This document shows positions 27,465 to 37,845 of a stretch of DNA of 64,000 nucleotides, piece after piece. Both the position numbers and the translations under genes were made by a program. Position 1 is the stretch's first letter. The number at the start of each line of letters is the position of its first letter. The notes beneath the pieces were generated by a model. That model saw only the letters and a program-made list of their open reading frames with translations. It was not told the DNA's origin and did no database searches. The stretch lies in contig NZ_CP043869.1 of the NCBI RefSeq assembly GCF_008630635.1, positions 496,001 through 560,000 of the forward strand, in the 5' to 3' direction. Origin of the DNA: Neptunomonas concharum. Lineage in GTDB: Bacteria > Pseudomonadota > Gammaproteobacteria > Pseudomonadales > Balneatricaceae.

Positions 27465-28231
27465 GTAAGTTATTGCGCGTTGTTCAGGTAACGGACTGCC
27501 ATCTTCAGGAAGCGCCTGATAAGGTATTTAAAGGCTGTTTACCTGAGGAACGATTATGTAAAGTTCTGGAGGATATGGTAGGAAGAAACCTGCAGCCAGA
27601 TCTGCTGTTACTGACCGGTGATCTTGTACACCATGGTTATCCGCAGGGGTATCAGCGCTTGGCTGAGCATGTCCAGAAGGTAGCTACTGAGATTCGCTGG
27701 TTGCCGGGAAACCATGATGATGCTCGACATATGAGCGTGTTTTCAGAGTTAAACCTGTTGCAATGGCGAAAGCATGATTGGTGCGTAGTTAGTCTCGACT
27801 CTACCTCTTCACCTGATGGCAAGGGTAGTGGCTCTTTGGGAGAGTGTGAGCTCCAACGTTTAGAAGCAATACTGCAAGCGCCTCCTAGTAAATACCTCCT
27901 GATAGCACTACATCATCCGCCTGTCCACGTGGGTAGCCCATGGCAGGATGCTATTTGTCTTGGAGATAAGGATGCATTTTGGCGTATTCTGGAGGATTCT
28001 AAATCGAGTGCGGCTAAGCTTATTGTCTGTGGACATCTGCATCAGGATCATGAGGTTTACAACTTACCGCTCCCACTGTTAGTGACGCCTGCTACAGCGC
28101 CTCAATTTAAGAAGGCGATGCTACAACCCGTACTTGAAACAGATGAGTATCTTTCTTTGCCAGGGTATCGTGTGATAGATCTATTCGAAAGTGGTGAATT
28201 TTCCACGCAAGTGGTCCGTGTCGTAATCTAA
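27461..28231 (+). CDS. cpdA: 3',5'-cyclic-AMP phosphodiesterase CpdA
   Basis: 256 residues of a class III cyclic-nucleotide phosphodiesterase in the calcineurin-like fold. Metal ligands are in QVTDCHL, LTGDLVHHG, LPGNHDD, ALHHPP and CGHLHQD. CpdA lowers cAMP and so tempers CRP activity. The start is TTG at 27461, overlapping the yqiB stop (TTGA); no better start is close. Confidence 0.94.
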   Translation: MSKLLRVVQVTDCHLQEAPDKVFKGCLPEERLCKVLEDMVGRNLQPDLLLLTGDLVHHGYPQGYQRLAEHVQKVATEIRWLPGNHDDARHMSVFSELNLLQWRKHDWCVVSLDSTSSPDGKGSGSLGECELQRLEAILQAPPSKYLLIALHHPPVHVGSPWQDAICLGDKDAFWRILEDSKSSAAKLIVCGHLHQDHEVYNLPLPLLVTPATAPQFKKAMLQPVLETDEYLSLPGYRVIDLFESGEFSTQVVRVVI

Positions 28232-28290
28232 CCTTGCATCCTGCGTGTAGCTTAGGTAACTTTCACTCAAATGCTGTAAGGATAACCAGT

Positions 28291-28917
28291 ATGACGTCAC
28301 CGCTTTTTATCTATGTACACGGTTTTAATAGCTCGCCAGATTCCGCGAAAGCACGCCTGCTGGGTGAGTTTTTTAAGGCCTGTCATGAACAGATAGATTA
28401 TCGAGTTCCTCAGCTTTCCCATTGGCCTGCTAAAGCGATGCAGCAGCTGAAAAACTTAATCGAAGCGTACAGTCATCGCCCTGTTATACTCATCGGCAGT
28501 TCATTGGGTGGCTTCTATAGTTTATGGCTAACGGAGCATTATGCGAATTGTCGGGCGGTGCTCGTGAATCCGGCTATATATCCATACCGTTTATTAGCGG
28601 ATTGGCTGGGAAATAATGAAAATATCTATACCCATGAGACCTATGAATTGACGCGCGAACATCTCTCCCAGTTGGAGGCGTTGGCGATGGATAGGTTGGC
28701 TGACCCAAACCGTTATTTATTGTTGGTCCAAACAGCCGATGAAACCTTAGATTACACCGAGGCCGTGGGCTTTTTGGCAGGGGCACCGCAGTTTGTGCAG
28801 TCTGGAGGTAGTCATGGCTTTGATCAATTTGAAGTCTTGATACCCGCCATTTTACAATTTTCACAGGGCAAGATAGCTTTACCCGATGCTATACCCCTGA
28901 GATCCACTATCCCGTGA
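28291..28917 (+). CDS. yqiA: YqiA-type esterase
   Basis: 208 residues from ATG 28291, which follows GTAAGGATAA and aligns with E. coli YqiA. An upstream in-frame TTG at 28234 is rejected. It has an alpha/beta-hydrolase fold of the UPF0227 type with YVHGFNSSPDSAKA, nucleophile GSSLGG, acid D in QTADETLDY and histidine in GGSHGFDQF. It hydrolyses short acyl esters in vitro in E. coli; the physiological role is unknown. Lies between cpdA and parE, as in E. coli. Confidence 0.92.
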   Translation: MTSPLFIYVHGFNSSPDSAKARLLGEFFKACHEQIDYRVPQLSHWPAKAMQQLKNLIEAYSHRPVILIGSSLGGFYSLWLTEHYANCRAVLVNPAIYPYRLLADWLGNNENIYTHETYELTREHLSQLEALAMDRLADPNRYLLLVQTADETLDYTEAVGFLAGAPQFVQSGGSHGFDQFEVLIPAILQFSQGKIALPDAIPLRSTIP

Positions 28918-28934
28918 CAGGAAATAAGAAACAG

Positions 28935-30827
28935 ATGTCAAAGCAATATACAGCTGATTCTATAGAAGTACTCAGTGGTCTTGATCCGGTTAAACGTCGA
29001 CCGGGGATGTACACTGAAACTGATCGGCCTAACCACCTTGCTCAAGAAGTGATTGATAACTCGGTAGATGAAGCACTGGCAGGCCATGCAAAGCAGATAG
29101 ATGTCATTTTGCACAAAGATAACTCCCTATCGGTGAGTGATGATGGCCGTGGAATGCCAGTGGATATCCATCCAGAAGAAGGGGTTAGTGGCGTCGAACT
29201 GATATTGACGCGCCTACATGCAGGGGGGAAGTTTAATAATGAAAACTACACCTTCTCGGGCGGTCTGCACGGCGTAGGGGTGTCAGTAGTCAATGCATTA
29301 TCTAAACTACTGGAAGTACAGATAAAGCGAGATGGGCAGGTGCATCGCATTGGCTTTGCGGATGGTGAAAAGGTATCTGACTTAGAGATTGTGGATTCCT
29401 GTGGCAAGCGCAACACCGGTACAACCGTGCGTTTCTTGGCAGACCCTAAATATTTTGATACCCCCAAATACAGTGTTTCGCGTCTTAAGCATAACTTACG
29501 CGCTAAGGCGGTACTCTGCCCTGGTTTGAAAGTTACCTTTACCGATCAAACGTCTGGCAAAAGTGAAAAGGAAGAGTGGTACTACGAAGATGGTTTAAGT
29601 GCCTACCTCAAGGGAACCACGCAGGTCTACGAGACGTTGCCTGCCGACCCGTTCATCGGTGAACTAAAAGGTGAAGAGGACGCGGTTGAGTGGGCGGTGC
29701 AATGGTTGCCAGAGGGAGGAGAGTTGACCTGTGAGAGCTTCGTTAACTTAATTCCGACCGCGCAAGGAGGCACCCACGTCAATGGTTTCCGAACTGGGTT
29801 ACTGGAGGCGATGCGTGAATTTTGTGAGTTCCGCAACTTACTGCCCCGTGGTGTTAAGTTAACAGCAGAGGATATTTGGGAGCGCTGTGCCTATATTCTT
29901 TCAGCTAAAACCCGTGATCCACAATTCTCAGGGCAAACGAAGGAACGCTTATCGTCGCGGCATATCGCGGCCTTTATTTCAGGGGCCGTGAAAGACGCCT
30001 TCTCACTTTGGCTCAATAAGCATGTAGAAGAGGGTGAAGTACTGGCTGAAAGTGTTATTGCCAATGCTCAGCGGCGTCTGCGTTCCAGCAAAAAAGTGGT
30101 GCGCAAGAAGGTCACACAAGGCCCGGCGCTTCCAGGAAAACTGGCAGATTGTTCTGGCGCAGAAACTCAACGCTCAGAACTCTTTTTGGTGGAGGGCGAC
30201 TCTGCAGGTGGGTCAGCGAAGCAGGCTCGCGATAGGCAATTTCAAGCGATCATGCCTTTGCGAGGAAAAATTCTGAATACTTGGGAGGTGGACTCAGGAG
30301 AGATTCTCGCTTCTCAGGAGATTCATGATATTTCGGTCGCGATTGGTGTAGAGCCCGGATCTACGGATCTCGAAGGTCTTCGCTACGGTAAGATTTGTAT
30401 CTTGGCGGATGCGGATTCCGACGGGGCTCATATTGCCACACTTATCTGTGCCTTGTTTTTGCGGCACTTTAAGCCGCTGGTGGATGCTGGCCATGTATAT
30501 GTCGCGATGCCGCCGTTATATCGTATTGATGCTGCAAAAGATGTTTTCTATGCCTTAGATGATGATGAGCGCGAAGGCATTGTGGAGCGTATTCGTGCCG
30601 AGCGCAAAAATGTCAAAATTAACGTTCAGCGATTCAAAGGCCTAGGTGAAATGAATCCCTTGCAGTTAAGGGAAACGACTATGAATCCTGATACGCGGCG
30701 TTTAGTGCAGCTCACGATTAATGCAGAAGATAATGCCCATGAAATGCTTGATATGCTGCTAGCCAAAAAGCGCTCAGCAGACAGAAAAAGCTGGCTTGAA
30801 AGTAAAGGTAACCTGGCTGACATTTAG
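28935..30827 (+). CDS. parE: DNA topoisomerase IV subunit B
   Basis: 630 residues from ATG 28935, matching the ParE N-terminus. The GHKL ATPase domain contains [11 protein letters not shown] and [15 protein letters not shown]. The transducer follows, then the TOPRIM domain with [12 protein letters not shown] and DADSDGAH, and the C-terminal GyrB-type end. It lacks the long insert of gammaproteobacterial GyrB and sits next to parC, so ParE is the right call. Supplies ATP-driven strand passage for decatenating chromosomes. Confidence 0.98.
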   Translation: MSKQYTADSIEVLSGLDPVKRRPGMYTETDRPNHLAQEVIDNSVDEALAGHAKQIDVILHKDNSLSVSDDGRGMPVDIHPEEGVSGVELILTRLHAGGKFNNENYTFSGGLHGVGVSVVNALSKLLEVQIKRDGQVHRIGFADGEKVSDLEIVDSCGKRNTGTTVRFLADPKYFDTPKYSVSRLKHNLRAKAVLCPGLKVTFTDQTSGKSEKEEWYYEDGLSAYLKGTTQVYETLPADPFIGELKGEEDAVEWAVQWLPEGGELTCESFVNLIPTAQGGTHVNGFRTGLLEAMREFCEFRNLLPRGVKLTAEDIWERCAYILSAKTRDPQFSGQTKERLSSRHIAAFISGAVKDAFSLWLNKHVEEGEVLAESVIANAQRRLRSSKKVVRKKVTQGPALPGKLADCSGAETQRSELFLVEGDSAGGSAKQARDRQFQAIMPLRGKILNTWEVDSGEILASQEIHDISVAIGVEPGSTDLEGLRYGKICILADADSDGAHIATLICALFLRHFKPLVDAGHVYVAMPPLYRIDAAKDVFYALDDDEREGIVERIRAERKNVKINVQRFKGLGEMNPLQLRETTMNPDTRRLVQLTINAEDNAHEMLDMLLAKKRSADRKSWLESKGNLADI

Positions 30828-30835
30828 CCGGTCTG

Positions 30836-33112
30836 ATGGATAGTGAAAATATGAGTGAAGTATTAACCGACGACAGCATCGAACAATTATCTATCAAGTC
30901 ATTTACCGAAAAAGCCTACTTGGACTATTCCATGTATGTGATTTTGGACCGTGCGCTACCCCATATTGGCGACGGTATGAAACCTGTCCAGCGACGCATT
31001 GTTTATGCAATGTCAGAGCTGGGTTTAAAAGCAGCCGCTAAGTATAAAAAGTCTGCCCGTACTGTCGGTGATGTGCTGGGTAAATATCACCCTCATGGCG
31101 ATAGTGCATGCTATGAAGCGATGGTACTGATGGCTCAGCCTTTTAGCTATCGCTACCCCCTCATTGATGGACAAGGCAACTGGGGGTCCCAGGATGATCC
31201 TAAATCCTTCGCGGCGATGCGTTATACAGAAGCGAAGCTCGCTAAATATGCTGAAGTCCTTCTAAAAGAGGTAGGGCAAGGGACAGTCGAATGGCAGCCT
31301 AATTTTGATGGAACATTAGATGAGCCTATTGTATTGCCGTCTCGGTTACCTAATATCTTATTAAATGGTGGTAGTGGTATCGCTGTGGGTATGGCGACGG
31401 ACATTCCACCGCACAATCTACGGGAAGTCACGTCTGCGTGTATTCATCTATTGGATAACCCTAAAGCGGGTATCGAAGAACTCTGTGAGTTTGTGCCTGC
31501 GCCAGATATGCCAACTGATGCAGAGATCATCTCCCCTCGCGACGAATTGCGCAAGCTTTATGAAACGGGGCGTGGCTCCCTGCGTATGCGTGCGGTATAC
31601 ACTAAAGATAATGGCGATATTATTGTTACTGCCCTTCCGTATCAGGTATCTGGCGCTAAAATTTTAGAGCAGATTGCTCAGCAGATGCAGCAGAAAAAGC
31701 TGCCAATGGTTGCTGATCTTCGTGATGAATCTGACCATGAAAACCCAACACGTTTGGTGATTGTGCCTCGTTCTAACCGTATTGATGTCGAGCAATTGAT
31801 GGCGCATCTCTTTGCATCGACGGATCTAGAGCGTACCTATCGTGTCAATATGAATATGATAGGCATTGATGGACGACCACAGGTTAAAGATCTTAGACAA
31901 ATTCTTACTGAATGGCTCAGTTGGAGAACAGGTGTTGTTCGCCGTCGTTTGCAGTACCGTCTTGAGAAAGTGTTGGATCGTTTGCATATCCTTGAAGGTT
32001 TGATGGTTGCTTATCTGAATATAGATGAAGTAATCGCCATTATTCGTTACGAAGATGAGCCAAAGCAGGAGTTGATGGCGCGTTTTGGCCTAACGGATAT
32101 TCAGGCCGATGCCATTCTTGATTTGAAGTTGCGCCACTTGGCCAAGCTTGAAGAGTTTAAAATCAAGTCAGAGCAAGATGAGTTGGAAGAGGAGCGTAAG
32201 CGACTTGAGCAAACATTAGGTTCTGATCAGCGTATGCGTACCTTGATCAAGAAAGAACTTAAAGAGGATATGGAAACCTATGGAGATGACAGACGTTCAC
32301 CTATTGTAGCGCGCCAGGAAGCTCAGGCTTTTAGCGAAAAAGACCTGCTCTCCTCCGATCCTGTCACGATGGTTATATCCAAGCAGGGGTGGGTGCGGGC
32401 TGCAAAAGGGCATGATATTGATGCGACCGGACTTAGCTATAAGTCTGGAGATGGCTTTAAGCTCGCCTGTGCTGGTCGAATGAACCAGCCCATGATTTTG
32501 TTGGATTCAACCGGCCGTAGTTACACGGTTGAAACGCATACATTGCCTTCGGCAAGAGGGCAAGGGGAGCCTATTACAGGTCGTATTACCTTACCTAAAG
32601 GCGCAACGATTGATGCGGCTGTGACGGGCAAAGAACAAGATAAAGTGCTGTTGGCCAGTGATGCGGGTTATGGATTTATTACCACGATGGGTGATTTAGC
32701 CAGTAAGACTAAAAACGGTAAAGCCGCACTTACGCTGCCTAAAAATTCGAAAGTCTTACCTCCTATATTATTAGGCAATCTCGAGGGTTCATTGCTGGCT
32801 GCTATTACCAATGAAGGTCGATTGCTGGTGTTTCCTGTGGCTGAACTTCCTGAATTGGCAAGAGGGAAAGGCAATAAAATTATCAATATACCCACAGTGA
32901 GAGCGTCCACTCGTGAAGAGGTCGTCTGCGGATTGGCTGTTTTACCACCCGGTGCTCAGTTAGAAGTACACGCAGGTCGTCAACATCTCAAACTTAAAGG
33001 CAGTGATCTGGAACACTATAAAGGTGAACGTGGTCGTAGAGGAAATAAATTGCCGCGAGGTTACCAGCGAGTGGATCGTTTAGAGGTGATTATTGCAGAA
33101 ATGAATGACTAA
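30836..33112 (+). CDS. parC: DNA topoisomerase IV subunit A
   Basis: 758 residues, normal for ParC. The winged-helix domain contains the quinolone pocket [12 protein letters not shown] with Ser and Glu at the positions changed in resistant strains, so this copy reads as the susceptible type. The catalytic tyrosine is in [11 protein letters not shown] tower and coiled-coil region and a C-terminal beta-pinwheel with degenerate repeats follow. ATG at 30836 is used; ATG 30851 is an equally good alternative. It begins 8 bp after parE and ends before a strong bidirectional terminator. Confidence 0.98.
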   Translation: MDSENMSEVLTDDSIEQLSIKSFTEKAYLDYSMYVILDRALPHIGDGMKPVQRRIVYAMSELGLKAAAKYKKSARTVGDVLGKYHPHGDSACYEAMVLMAQPFSYRYPLIDGQGNWGSQDDPKSFAAMRYTEAKLAKYAEVLLKEVGQGTVEWQPNFDGTLDEPIVLPSRLPNILLNGGSGIAVGMATDIPPHNLREVTSACIHLLDNPKAGIEELCEFVPAPDMPTDAEIISPRDELRKLYETGRGSLRMRAVYTKDNGDIIVTALPYQVSGAKILEQIAQQMQQKKLPMVADLRDESDHENPTRLVIVPRSNRIDVEQLMAHLFASTDLERTYRVNMNMIGIDGRPQVKDLRQILTEWLSWRTGVVRRRLQYRLEKVLDRLHILEGLMVAYLNIDEVIAIIRYEDEPKQELMARFGLTDIQADAILDLKLRHLAKLEEFKIKSEQDELEEERKRLEQTLGSDQRMRTLIKKELKEDMETYGDDRRSPIVARQEAQAFSEKDLLSSDPVTMVISKQGWVRAAKGHDIDATGLSYKSGDGFKLACAGRMNQPMILLDSTGRSYTVETHTLPSARGQGEPITGRITLPKGATIDAAVTGKEQDKVLLASDAGYGFITTMGDLASKTKNGKAALTLPKNSKVLPPILLGNLEGSLLAAITNEGRLLVFPVAELPELARGKGNKIINIPTVRASTREEVVCGLAVLPPGAQLEVHAGRQHLKLKGSDLEHYKGERGRRGNKLPRGYQRVDRLEVIIAEMND

Positions 33113-33121
33113 GGTGTTACT

Positions 33122-33148
33122 AAAAAAGGCATCCTTAGATGCCTTTTT
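33122..33148. terminator. bidirectional terminator after parC
   Basis: GGCATC (33128-33133) and GATGCC (33138-33143) pair around CTTA, with six A residues before and five T after. It works on the plus strand for parC and on the minus strand for the leftward gene that stops at 33327. The other 180 bp between the two genes show nothing I can support. Confidence 0.9.
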
Positions 33149-33326
33149 GACTGAATGAAGAATCCCTTCGGCCTTCTTGACTATCCTATATGCAGTTTTG
33201 TGTGGATAAATGGAGGCTTATTCCGTAAAAGGGCATCCGTGCAGCCTTCCTTGGCCGTCCTTGCCAAAACTTCCTGTCTCAGCAAATCTCCATATGCAGC
33301 TATTATGCGCGAGATATATGTCAGTT

Positions 33327-34928
33327 TTATGAAGGGATATCCACTTCTGTTTTGTTTTCGTAGTACTGTTTAAGGATGTGTTCTGCCTGTCGGGATAGAA
33401 GTTCGTGATAGGATTCTGTCAGGCTTAGAATTAATACTTTATCTTCATCTTCGCGGCGAATCTCGGCTTGCGCAAGTAGGGTCTCTTTCAGGTGTTTGGC
33501 TTCTGTTAAAGCCGTATGGCTAATCAATTCATTGGACTGGGTTGTTCGCGTTAAGAACAATGCCTCTTCCTTAATAAGGTTGGCTTTGGTTCGGTTACCT
33601 CTGACTAATGCCATATGCAGGTTTAGGACCGGTTTGAACGCGCGAATACGTGATTGATTAAAAGCTCGATAGAGTAGCGTGAATAGCTTTGCTGCACACA
33701 GCGCGTGTACCCCATGGGCATCTTCTTCATCTTGTTGATCGAATATAAGTTGTAGGTCGCCACTGGCTTCGACAGTTAAATCGCCACCATAAATAGAGCT
33801 GACTTTTCTGATAAGCAGCTCATATTCAGCTAATAGATAGTTATGTTCCTCAGGCTCTACGTAGTCAGCATGACCTGTTGTTGCATCAATTAAAAAGAGA
33901 TAAGACGCTTCTTGAGGTTGTAGGCTGAGCTCAAGTTGATGCTCTAAAGAGTAAAGATCTAGTTGGATTTCAGGGCGTCCTTGCCGGAGGGGGTTAGAGT
34001 TGTCGGTAACTGTTTCTATGCCTTCGGCCTTTTCTTCAGCCGCTTCAGTGGGTTCAATAGCAGCAATCTGGGTATAGCTTATTTGCTTCGCTGGGACTGT
34101 AGGTTGTGAGTGTAATGGGGCATTGGTATGCAAGTCGGCTTCAGGTTGCATAGGTGCAGGTACGAAATGAGGCATACGTACTTGACTGTCTGGGCGGAGT
34201 AGTTGTACCAGATCTTGATCATTGAGCGTTTCATCAGAGGAGGTTGTGGGATCTTCTGAAACTATTTCGTTGGCATCGGAGTGGGTTTCGTTATTCTCTT
34301 CGGCTTCGGCTTCGGCTTCGGCTTCGGCTTCGGCTTCGCTTAATGCTTTTGCAAAAACTCCATCTTTATCTGGCAGGCTTGCTGCTTGGAGGCTTAAATC
34401 ATCGCTGGTGATGACCGCTGTTTGTGGCGGAGACTTTTGGCGCTGTCTTAGCGATAACCACACTGTTAACAGTGTGGCAGCAATGACGATCGCCGATAAA
34501 ATGCCGATTTGCCAGAGCAGTTGGCTGAGTAAAACCTGTATTGGTTGGGTGTTGACATAGAAGGTGAGCGTTCCTGTCGGCGTTTGCTGACTGCCCAGTA
34601 TCACCTGCTTCTCAATACCAATAGGTTCACCTGATCGCGCCAGTAGTTGCTTCTTTTCGTTGAAGACTGAAATCCCATTAATTAAAGGTGTTTCGGTTTG
34701 GCTATTTAAATAGAAATTCAGACTAATATTGTCCTCTGCCAATATGTAAGGCTGAATAGTCAGGGCCGTTTGCTTTGCGACGAAGTGGGCGGCCTGTAAA
34801 GATTCAGTTTTAGCCAACCCCTTTGATGCGTAATGAAGATATACGAAACTCATTATCCAGCCGCTGATGAGCACCAACGCGAGAGCTGAAATAATCCGTA
34901 AATTGCTATGTAGAGATCCAAAACGCAT
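33327..34928 (-). CDS. two-helix membrane protein with degenerate class III cyclase-like domain
   Basis: 533 residues. Helix 1 is at 12-30, an extracytoplasmic loop at 31-138, helix 2 at 139-160. A low-complexity acidic linker (165-320) includes an alternating Glu-Ala run at 198-211. The soluble domain (about 342-480) follows the class III nucleotidyl cyclase pattern: LFLIDATTG, EEHNYLLAEYELL, YGGDLTVEASGDLQLIF, LNLHMALVRGN, then ISHTALTEA. The Lys usually before GD is Glu, and the GDxVN segment is lost, so catalysis looks unlikely. The N-terminal part resembles AhpA/YtjB-type proteins, and in pseudomonads such a gene lies near parC and serB; serB is not here. ATG at 34928. Confidence 0.75.
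   Translation of the reverse strand: MRFGSLHSNLRIISALALVLISGWIMSFVYLHYASKGLAKTESLQAAHFVAKQTALTIQPYILAEDNISLNFYLNSQTETPLINGISVFNEKKQLLARSGEPIGIEKQVILGSQQTPTGTLTFYVNTQPIQVLLSQLLWQIGILSAIVIAATLLTVWLSLRQRQKSPPQTAVITSDDLSLQAASLPDKDGVFAKALSEAEAEAEAEAEAEENNETHSDANEIVSEDPTTSSDETLNDQDLVQLLRPDSQVRMPHFVPAPMQPEADLHTNAPLHSQPTVPAKQISYTQIAAIEPTEAAEEKAEGIETVTDNSNPLRQGRPEIQLDLYSLEHQLELSLQPQEASYLFLIDATTGHADYVEPEEHNYLLAEYELLIRKVSSIYGGDLTVEASGDLQLIFDQQDEEDAHGVHALCAAKLFTLLYRAFNQSRIRAFKPVLNLHMALVRGNRTKANLIKEEALFLTRTTQSNELISHTALTEAKHLKETLLAQAEIRREDEDKVLILSLTESYHELLSRQAEHILKQYYENKTEVDIPS
34298..34338 (-). repeat. hexanucleotide tandem repeat in the membrane-protein gene
   Basis: Six exact copies of CTTCGG (34298-34333) plus a partial CTTCG. 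On the coding (minus) strand they encode alternating Glu and Ala. The unit is two codons, so slippage changes linker length without a frameshift. Confidence 0.9.
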
Positions 34929-35020
34929 TAGAGGGCTCGTTTCCCGTTAGTTTTGATATATTTTCGTTGGGCAGATCATACCAGCTTGTTATCTTTCTGG
35001 TCACTCTTGTTAAGCAGTTC

Positions 35021-35049
35021 ATGACCAGAGAATAATAGCGTTGTATAAT
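35021..35049 (+). promoter_or_regulatory. candidate sigma70 promoter for proA
   Basis: ATGACC (35021-35026, 4 of 6 to TTGACA) and a perfect TATAAT (35044-35049) are exactly 17 bp apart, 33 bp before the proA start, in the divergent gap with the membrane-protein gene. Confidence 0.5.
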
Positions 35050-35082
35050 GGTGGGTTCACGTGAACGCGAGAAGGGTAAGTG

Positions 35083-36339
35083 ATGAACGTTGAAGATTAC
35101 ATGAACGACTTGGGCCAGAGAGCCAGAGTTGCAGCCAGTGCTATTGCTCGGGCTGATACAGGTTTGAAAAATAAAGCTTTATTGATGATGGCTGAAGCAC
35201 TTGATAAAAAGCGACAAGCGTTAATAGAGGCGAACGCATTGGATTTGGAGGCGGCGCGTAAGAATGGGTTAGATCCTGCAATGTTGGATCGGCTTGCACT
35301 TAAAGAGTCTACCATTGATGGCATGATTGAAGGTTTACGTCAGGTATCGGCCCTTCCCGATCCCGTAGGCGGAATTACCGATATGAATTACCGCCCCTCA
35401 GGCATCCAAGTTGGAAAAATGCGTGTTCCGTTGGGGGTGATTGGGATTATTTATGAGTCTCGTCCAAATGTAACGGTGGAAGCGGCGAGTCTGTGCCTGA
35501 AATCGGGAAATGCGACTATTTTGCGTGGCGGGTCTGAAGCGATTCACTCCAATCAGGCGGTAGCAGCTTGTATACAGGAAGGTTTGCAACGGGCTGGGTT
35601 ACCAATGGATGCGGTGCAAGTTGTGGAAACGACGGACAGGGCAGCAGTTGGCCGGTTAATTACGATGCCAGAGTATGTAGACGTGATCGTTCCACGCGGT
35701 GGTAAAGGCCTGATTGAACGTATCAGCCGAGATGCAAAAGTGACCGTTATCAAGCATCTTGATGGTATTTGCCATGTGTATATAGATGCGCAAGCGGATC
35801 GCTCAAAAGCCGTCAACATATCGCTTAATGCGAAAACTCATCGTTATGGCACATGCAATACGATGGAGACACTTCTGGTTCACGAGGCGGTAGCCCCTGA
35901 GATGCTAGCTGATTTGGCGGATCGGTATTTATCAGCAGGTGTTGAGTTGCGTGGCTGTGAGTCCGCCCGTGCATTGGTGCCCTCCATGAAGAAGGCAACT
36001 GAAGATGATTGGTCGACAGAATATTTAGCACCGGTATTATCGGTCAAAGTTGTGTCGAGTATGGATGAGGCTATCATGCATATTAATCGTTATGGGTCTC
36101 ACCATACCGATGCTATCGTGACTGAAAACTATACTTTGGCACGCCGCTTCTTACGAGAAGTGGATTCTAGCTCTGTCATTGTCAACGCATCTACTCGCTT
36201 TGCTGATGGTTTTGAGTATGGCTTGGGAGCAGAGATTGGTATCTCAACCGATAAAATTCATGCCCGTGGCCCGGTAGGGCTGGAAGGGCTAACCTCGCAA
36301 AAATATGTGGTGCTAGGTGACGGACATATTCGCCAATAA
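35083..36339 (+). CDS. proA: gamma-glutamyl phosphate reductase
   Basis: 418 residues from ATG 35083 (GTG 35080 directly precedes it; AAGGG is upstream). The aldehyde-dehydrogenase-like fold includes [13 protein letters not shown], the catalytic cysteine in [13 protein letters not shown], and the C-terminal [14 protein letters not shown]. ProA makes glutamate-5-semialdehyde for proline. proB is not nearby. Leads the long rightward cluster and overlaps nadD by 23 bp. Confidence 0.98.
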   Translation: MNVEDYMNDLGQRARVAASAIARADTGLKNKALLMMAEALDKKRQALIEANALDLEAARKNGLDPAMLDRLALKESTIDGMIEGLRQVSALPDPVGGITDMNYRPSGIQVGKMRVPLGVIGIIYESRPNVTVEAASLCLKSGNATILRGGSEAIHSNQAVAACIQEGLQRAGLPMDAVQVVETTDRAAVGRLITMPEYVDVIVPRGGKGLIERISRDAKVTVIKHLDGICHVYIDAQADRSKAVNISLNAKTHRYGTCNTMETLLVHEAVAPEMLADLADRYLSAGVELRGCESARALVPSMKKATEDDWSTEYLAPVLSVKVVSSMDEAIMHINRYGSHHTDAIVTENYTLARRFLREVDSSSVIVNASTRFADGFEYGLGAEIGISTDKIHARGPVGLEGLTSQKYVVLGDGHIRQ

Positions 36340-36982
36340 GTCATCTAAACAAGCGCATGTCTTTATGGGTGGGACGTTTGATCCCATTCATAACGGACAT
36401 CTGCGTACAGCGCTTGAAATTCGTGAATGGTTAGGTGTTGAAAAAGTGTGGCTGATGCCATCTAAGCGCCCAGTCCATCGAGATCTTCCTGGTTCTACAA
36501 GCAGTGACCGATTAGCGATGGTGCAATGTGCTGTAGAGGATGAACCTAGGTTGGCGTGCGACCCACGAGAGGTTATGTCTGATCAGCCATCTTATACGAT
36601 TTTTACTCTTGAGGCTTTACGGCAGGAACTGGGAACACAGATGCCTGTCTGTATGATCATGGGTATGGATGCTTTTTTATCGTTAGATCAGTGGTTGCGT
36701 TATGAAGAGTATCTCACGTTTTGCCATATTCTTGTGGTAGCGCGTCCGGGGTATGATTTTGAGCCAAATGCAACCCTCACAGGATTGTTAAAGAAGCATC
36801 AAGTGACAAGCCCAGAGACAATATGGCAGCGGCCAAATGGGTCGATAATCGTACACCAATTAACACCCTTAAGTATTTCGGCAACCCAGATACGTGCCAT
36901 TAGGGCACAGGGGTTGTCGACGCGTTATCTGGTACCTGATAGCGTCTGTCAGTATATTCAAGAACATAAACTTTACAGCTAA
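36317..36982 (+). CDS. nadD: nicotinate-mononucleotide adenylyltransferase
   Basis: 221 residues with [13 protein letters not shown] (nucleotidyltransferase HxGH) and ISATQIR near the C-terminus. NadD makes deamido-NAD from NaMN and ATP. The GTG at 36317 lies inside the end of proA; the next in-frame ATG (36365) would remove the first strand, so GTG is preferred. proA-nadD-rsfS-rlmH-mrdA-rodA is the pseudomonad order. Confidence 0.96.
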   Translation: MTDIFANKSSKQAHVFMGGTFDPIHNGHLRTALEIREWLGVEKVWLMPSKRPVHRDLPGSTSSDRLAMVQCAVEDEPRLACDPREVMSDQPSYTIFTLEALRQELGTQMPVCMIMGMDAFLSLDQWLRYEEYLTFCHILVVARPGYDFEPNATLTGLLKKHQVTSPETIWQRPNGSIIVHQLTPLSISATQIRAIRAQGLSTRYLVPDSVCQYIQEHKLYS

Positions 36983-37007
36983 ATTAACAAAAGGTAGTTA
37001 ACCATCA

Positions 37008-37379
37008 ATGCAAACTGAGCAGCTAATTGAGATCGTACGTAGCGCACTTGAAGATATGAAAGCACGCGATATTGATGTGATTGATGTGCGTGGAAAATCA
37101 AGTATCACTGATTACATGATGATCGCCTGCGGTACATCCAAGCGGCATGTTATGTCTCTTGCGCAAGAGGTTTCGGATAAGGCGAAAGAAGCCGGTCTAA
37201 TGCCGATTGGAACAGAGGGTCAGAATGTAGGTGATTGGGTTCTGGTAGATTTAGGTGATGTGGTTGTCCATGTCATGATGCCGGATGCCCGTAGCTTCTA
37301 TGATCTTGAACGCTTATGGCGATTTGATCCGATGGAAGATGAATCTCAAGCGACCGAAGTGTCTGGCCAGCCGGGATGA
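37008..37379 (+). CDS. rsfS: ribosomal silencing factor RsfS
   Basis: 123 residues of the RsfS/YbeB family, with [29 protein letters not shown] and [14 protein letters not shown]. It binds uL14 on the 50S subunit and blocks subunit joining in starvation or stationary phase. Its stop overlaps the rlmH start (ATGA). Confidence 0.97.
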   Translation: MQTEQLIEIVRSALEDMKARDIDVIDVRGKSSITDYMMIACGTSKRHVMSLAQEVSDKAKEAGLMPIGTEGQNVGDWVLVDLGDVVVHVMMPDARSFYDLERLWRFDPMEDESQATEVSGQPG

Positions 37380-37843
37380 AAATCCGCTTATTCGCTGTAG
37401 GGGGGAAAATGCCAGCATGGGTCTCCCAAGGCTTTAATGAATACAGTAAACGCTTGCCTGCTGAAATGACCTTTGAACTGGTGGAGTTGCCATTAGGACA
37501 CCGGGGTAAAGGGGCAGATAAAGCCAGAGCGATCAAGCAGGAAGGCGATGCCATGTTAGCGGCGATTCCAAAAAATGATCGTGTTATCGCGTTGGAAGTG
37601 CAAGGTAAGTCCTGGTCAACGGAACAGTTGGCAGAGCATATTCGAGATTGGCAAATGGATGGTCGGAATATCTCTTTACTTGTGGGTGGGCCTGACGGTC
37701 TTGATCCGCGATGTGTTCAGCTTGCTGATCAAAAATGGTCGCTATCTGCGCTGACGTTACCGCACCCGTTGGTGCGAGTTATCCTTGCTGAGCAAGTTTA
37801 TCGTGCTTGGACGGTTATTCAGGGACACCCCTATCATAAATAA
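37376..37843 (+). CDS. rlmH: 23S rRNA pseudouridine1915 N3-methyltransferase
   Basis: 155 residues, the RlmH length, of the SPOUT fold: [10 protein letters not shown] and the C-terminal [18 protein letters not shown]-type end. It methylates pseudouridine 1915 of 23S rRNA in the assembled 70S ribosome, using SAM. ATG at 37376 overlaps rsfS by 4 bp and ends 2 bp before mrdA. Confidence 0.98.
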   Translation: MKIRLFAVGGKMPAWVSQGFNEYSKRLPAEMTFELVELPLGHRGKGADKARAIKQEGDAMLAAIPKNDRVIALEVQGKSWSTEQLAEHIRDWQMDGRNISLLVGGPDGLDPRCVQLADQKWSLSALTLPHPLVRVILAEQVYRAWTVIQGHPYHK

Positions 37844-37845
37844 CT

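Noticed and set aside
28234-28290. Longer yqiA start (TTG 28234)
   Set aside because: ATG 28291 has a clear ribosome site and the family N-terminus.
33155-33373. 72-codon frame after parC
   Set aside because: No family resemblance or ribosome site, and it runs into the opposing membrane-protein gene.
34298-34338. Possible CRISPR-like array
   Set aside because: Six-base units without spacers inside a coding frame; a simple microsatellite.
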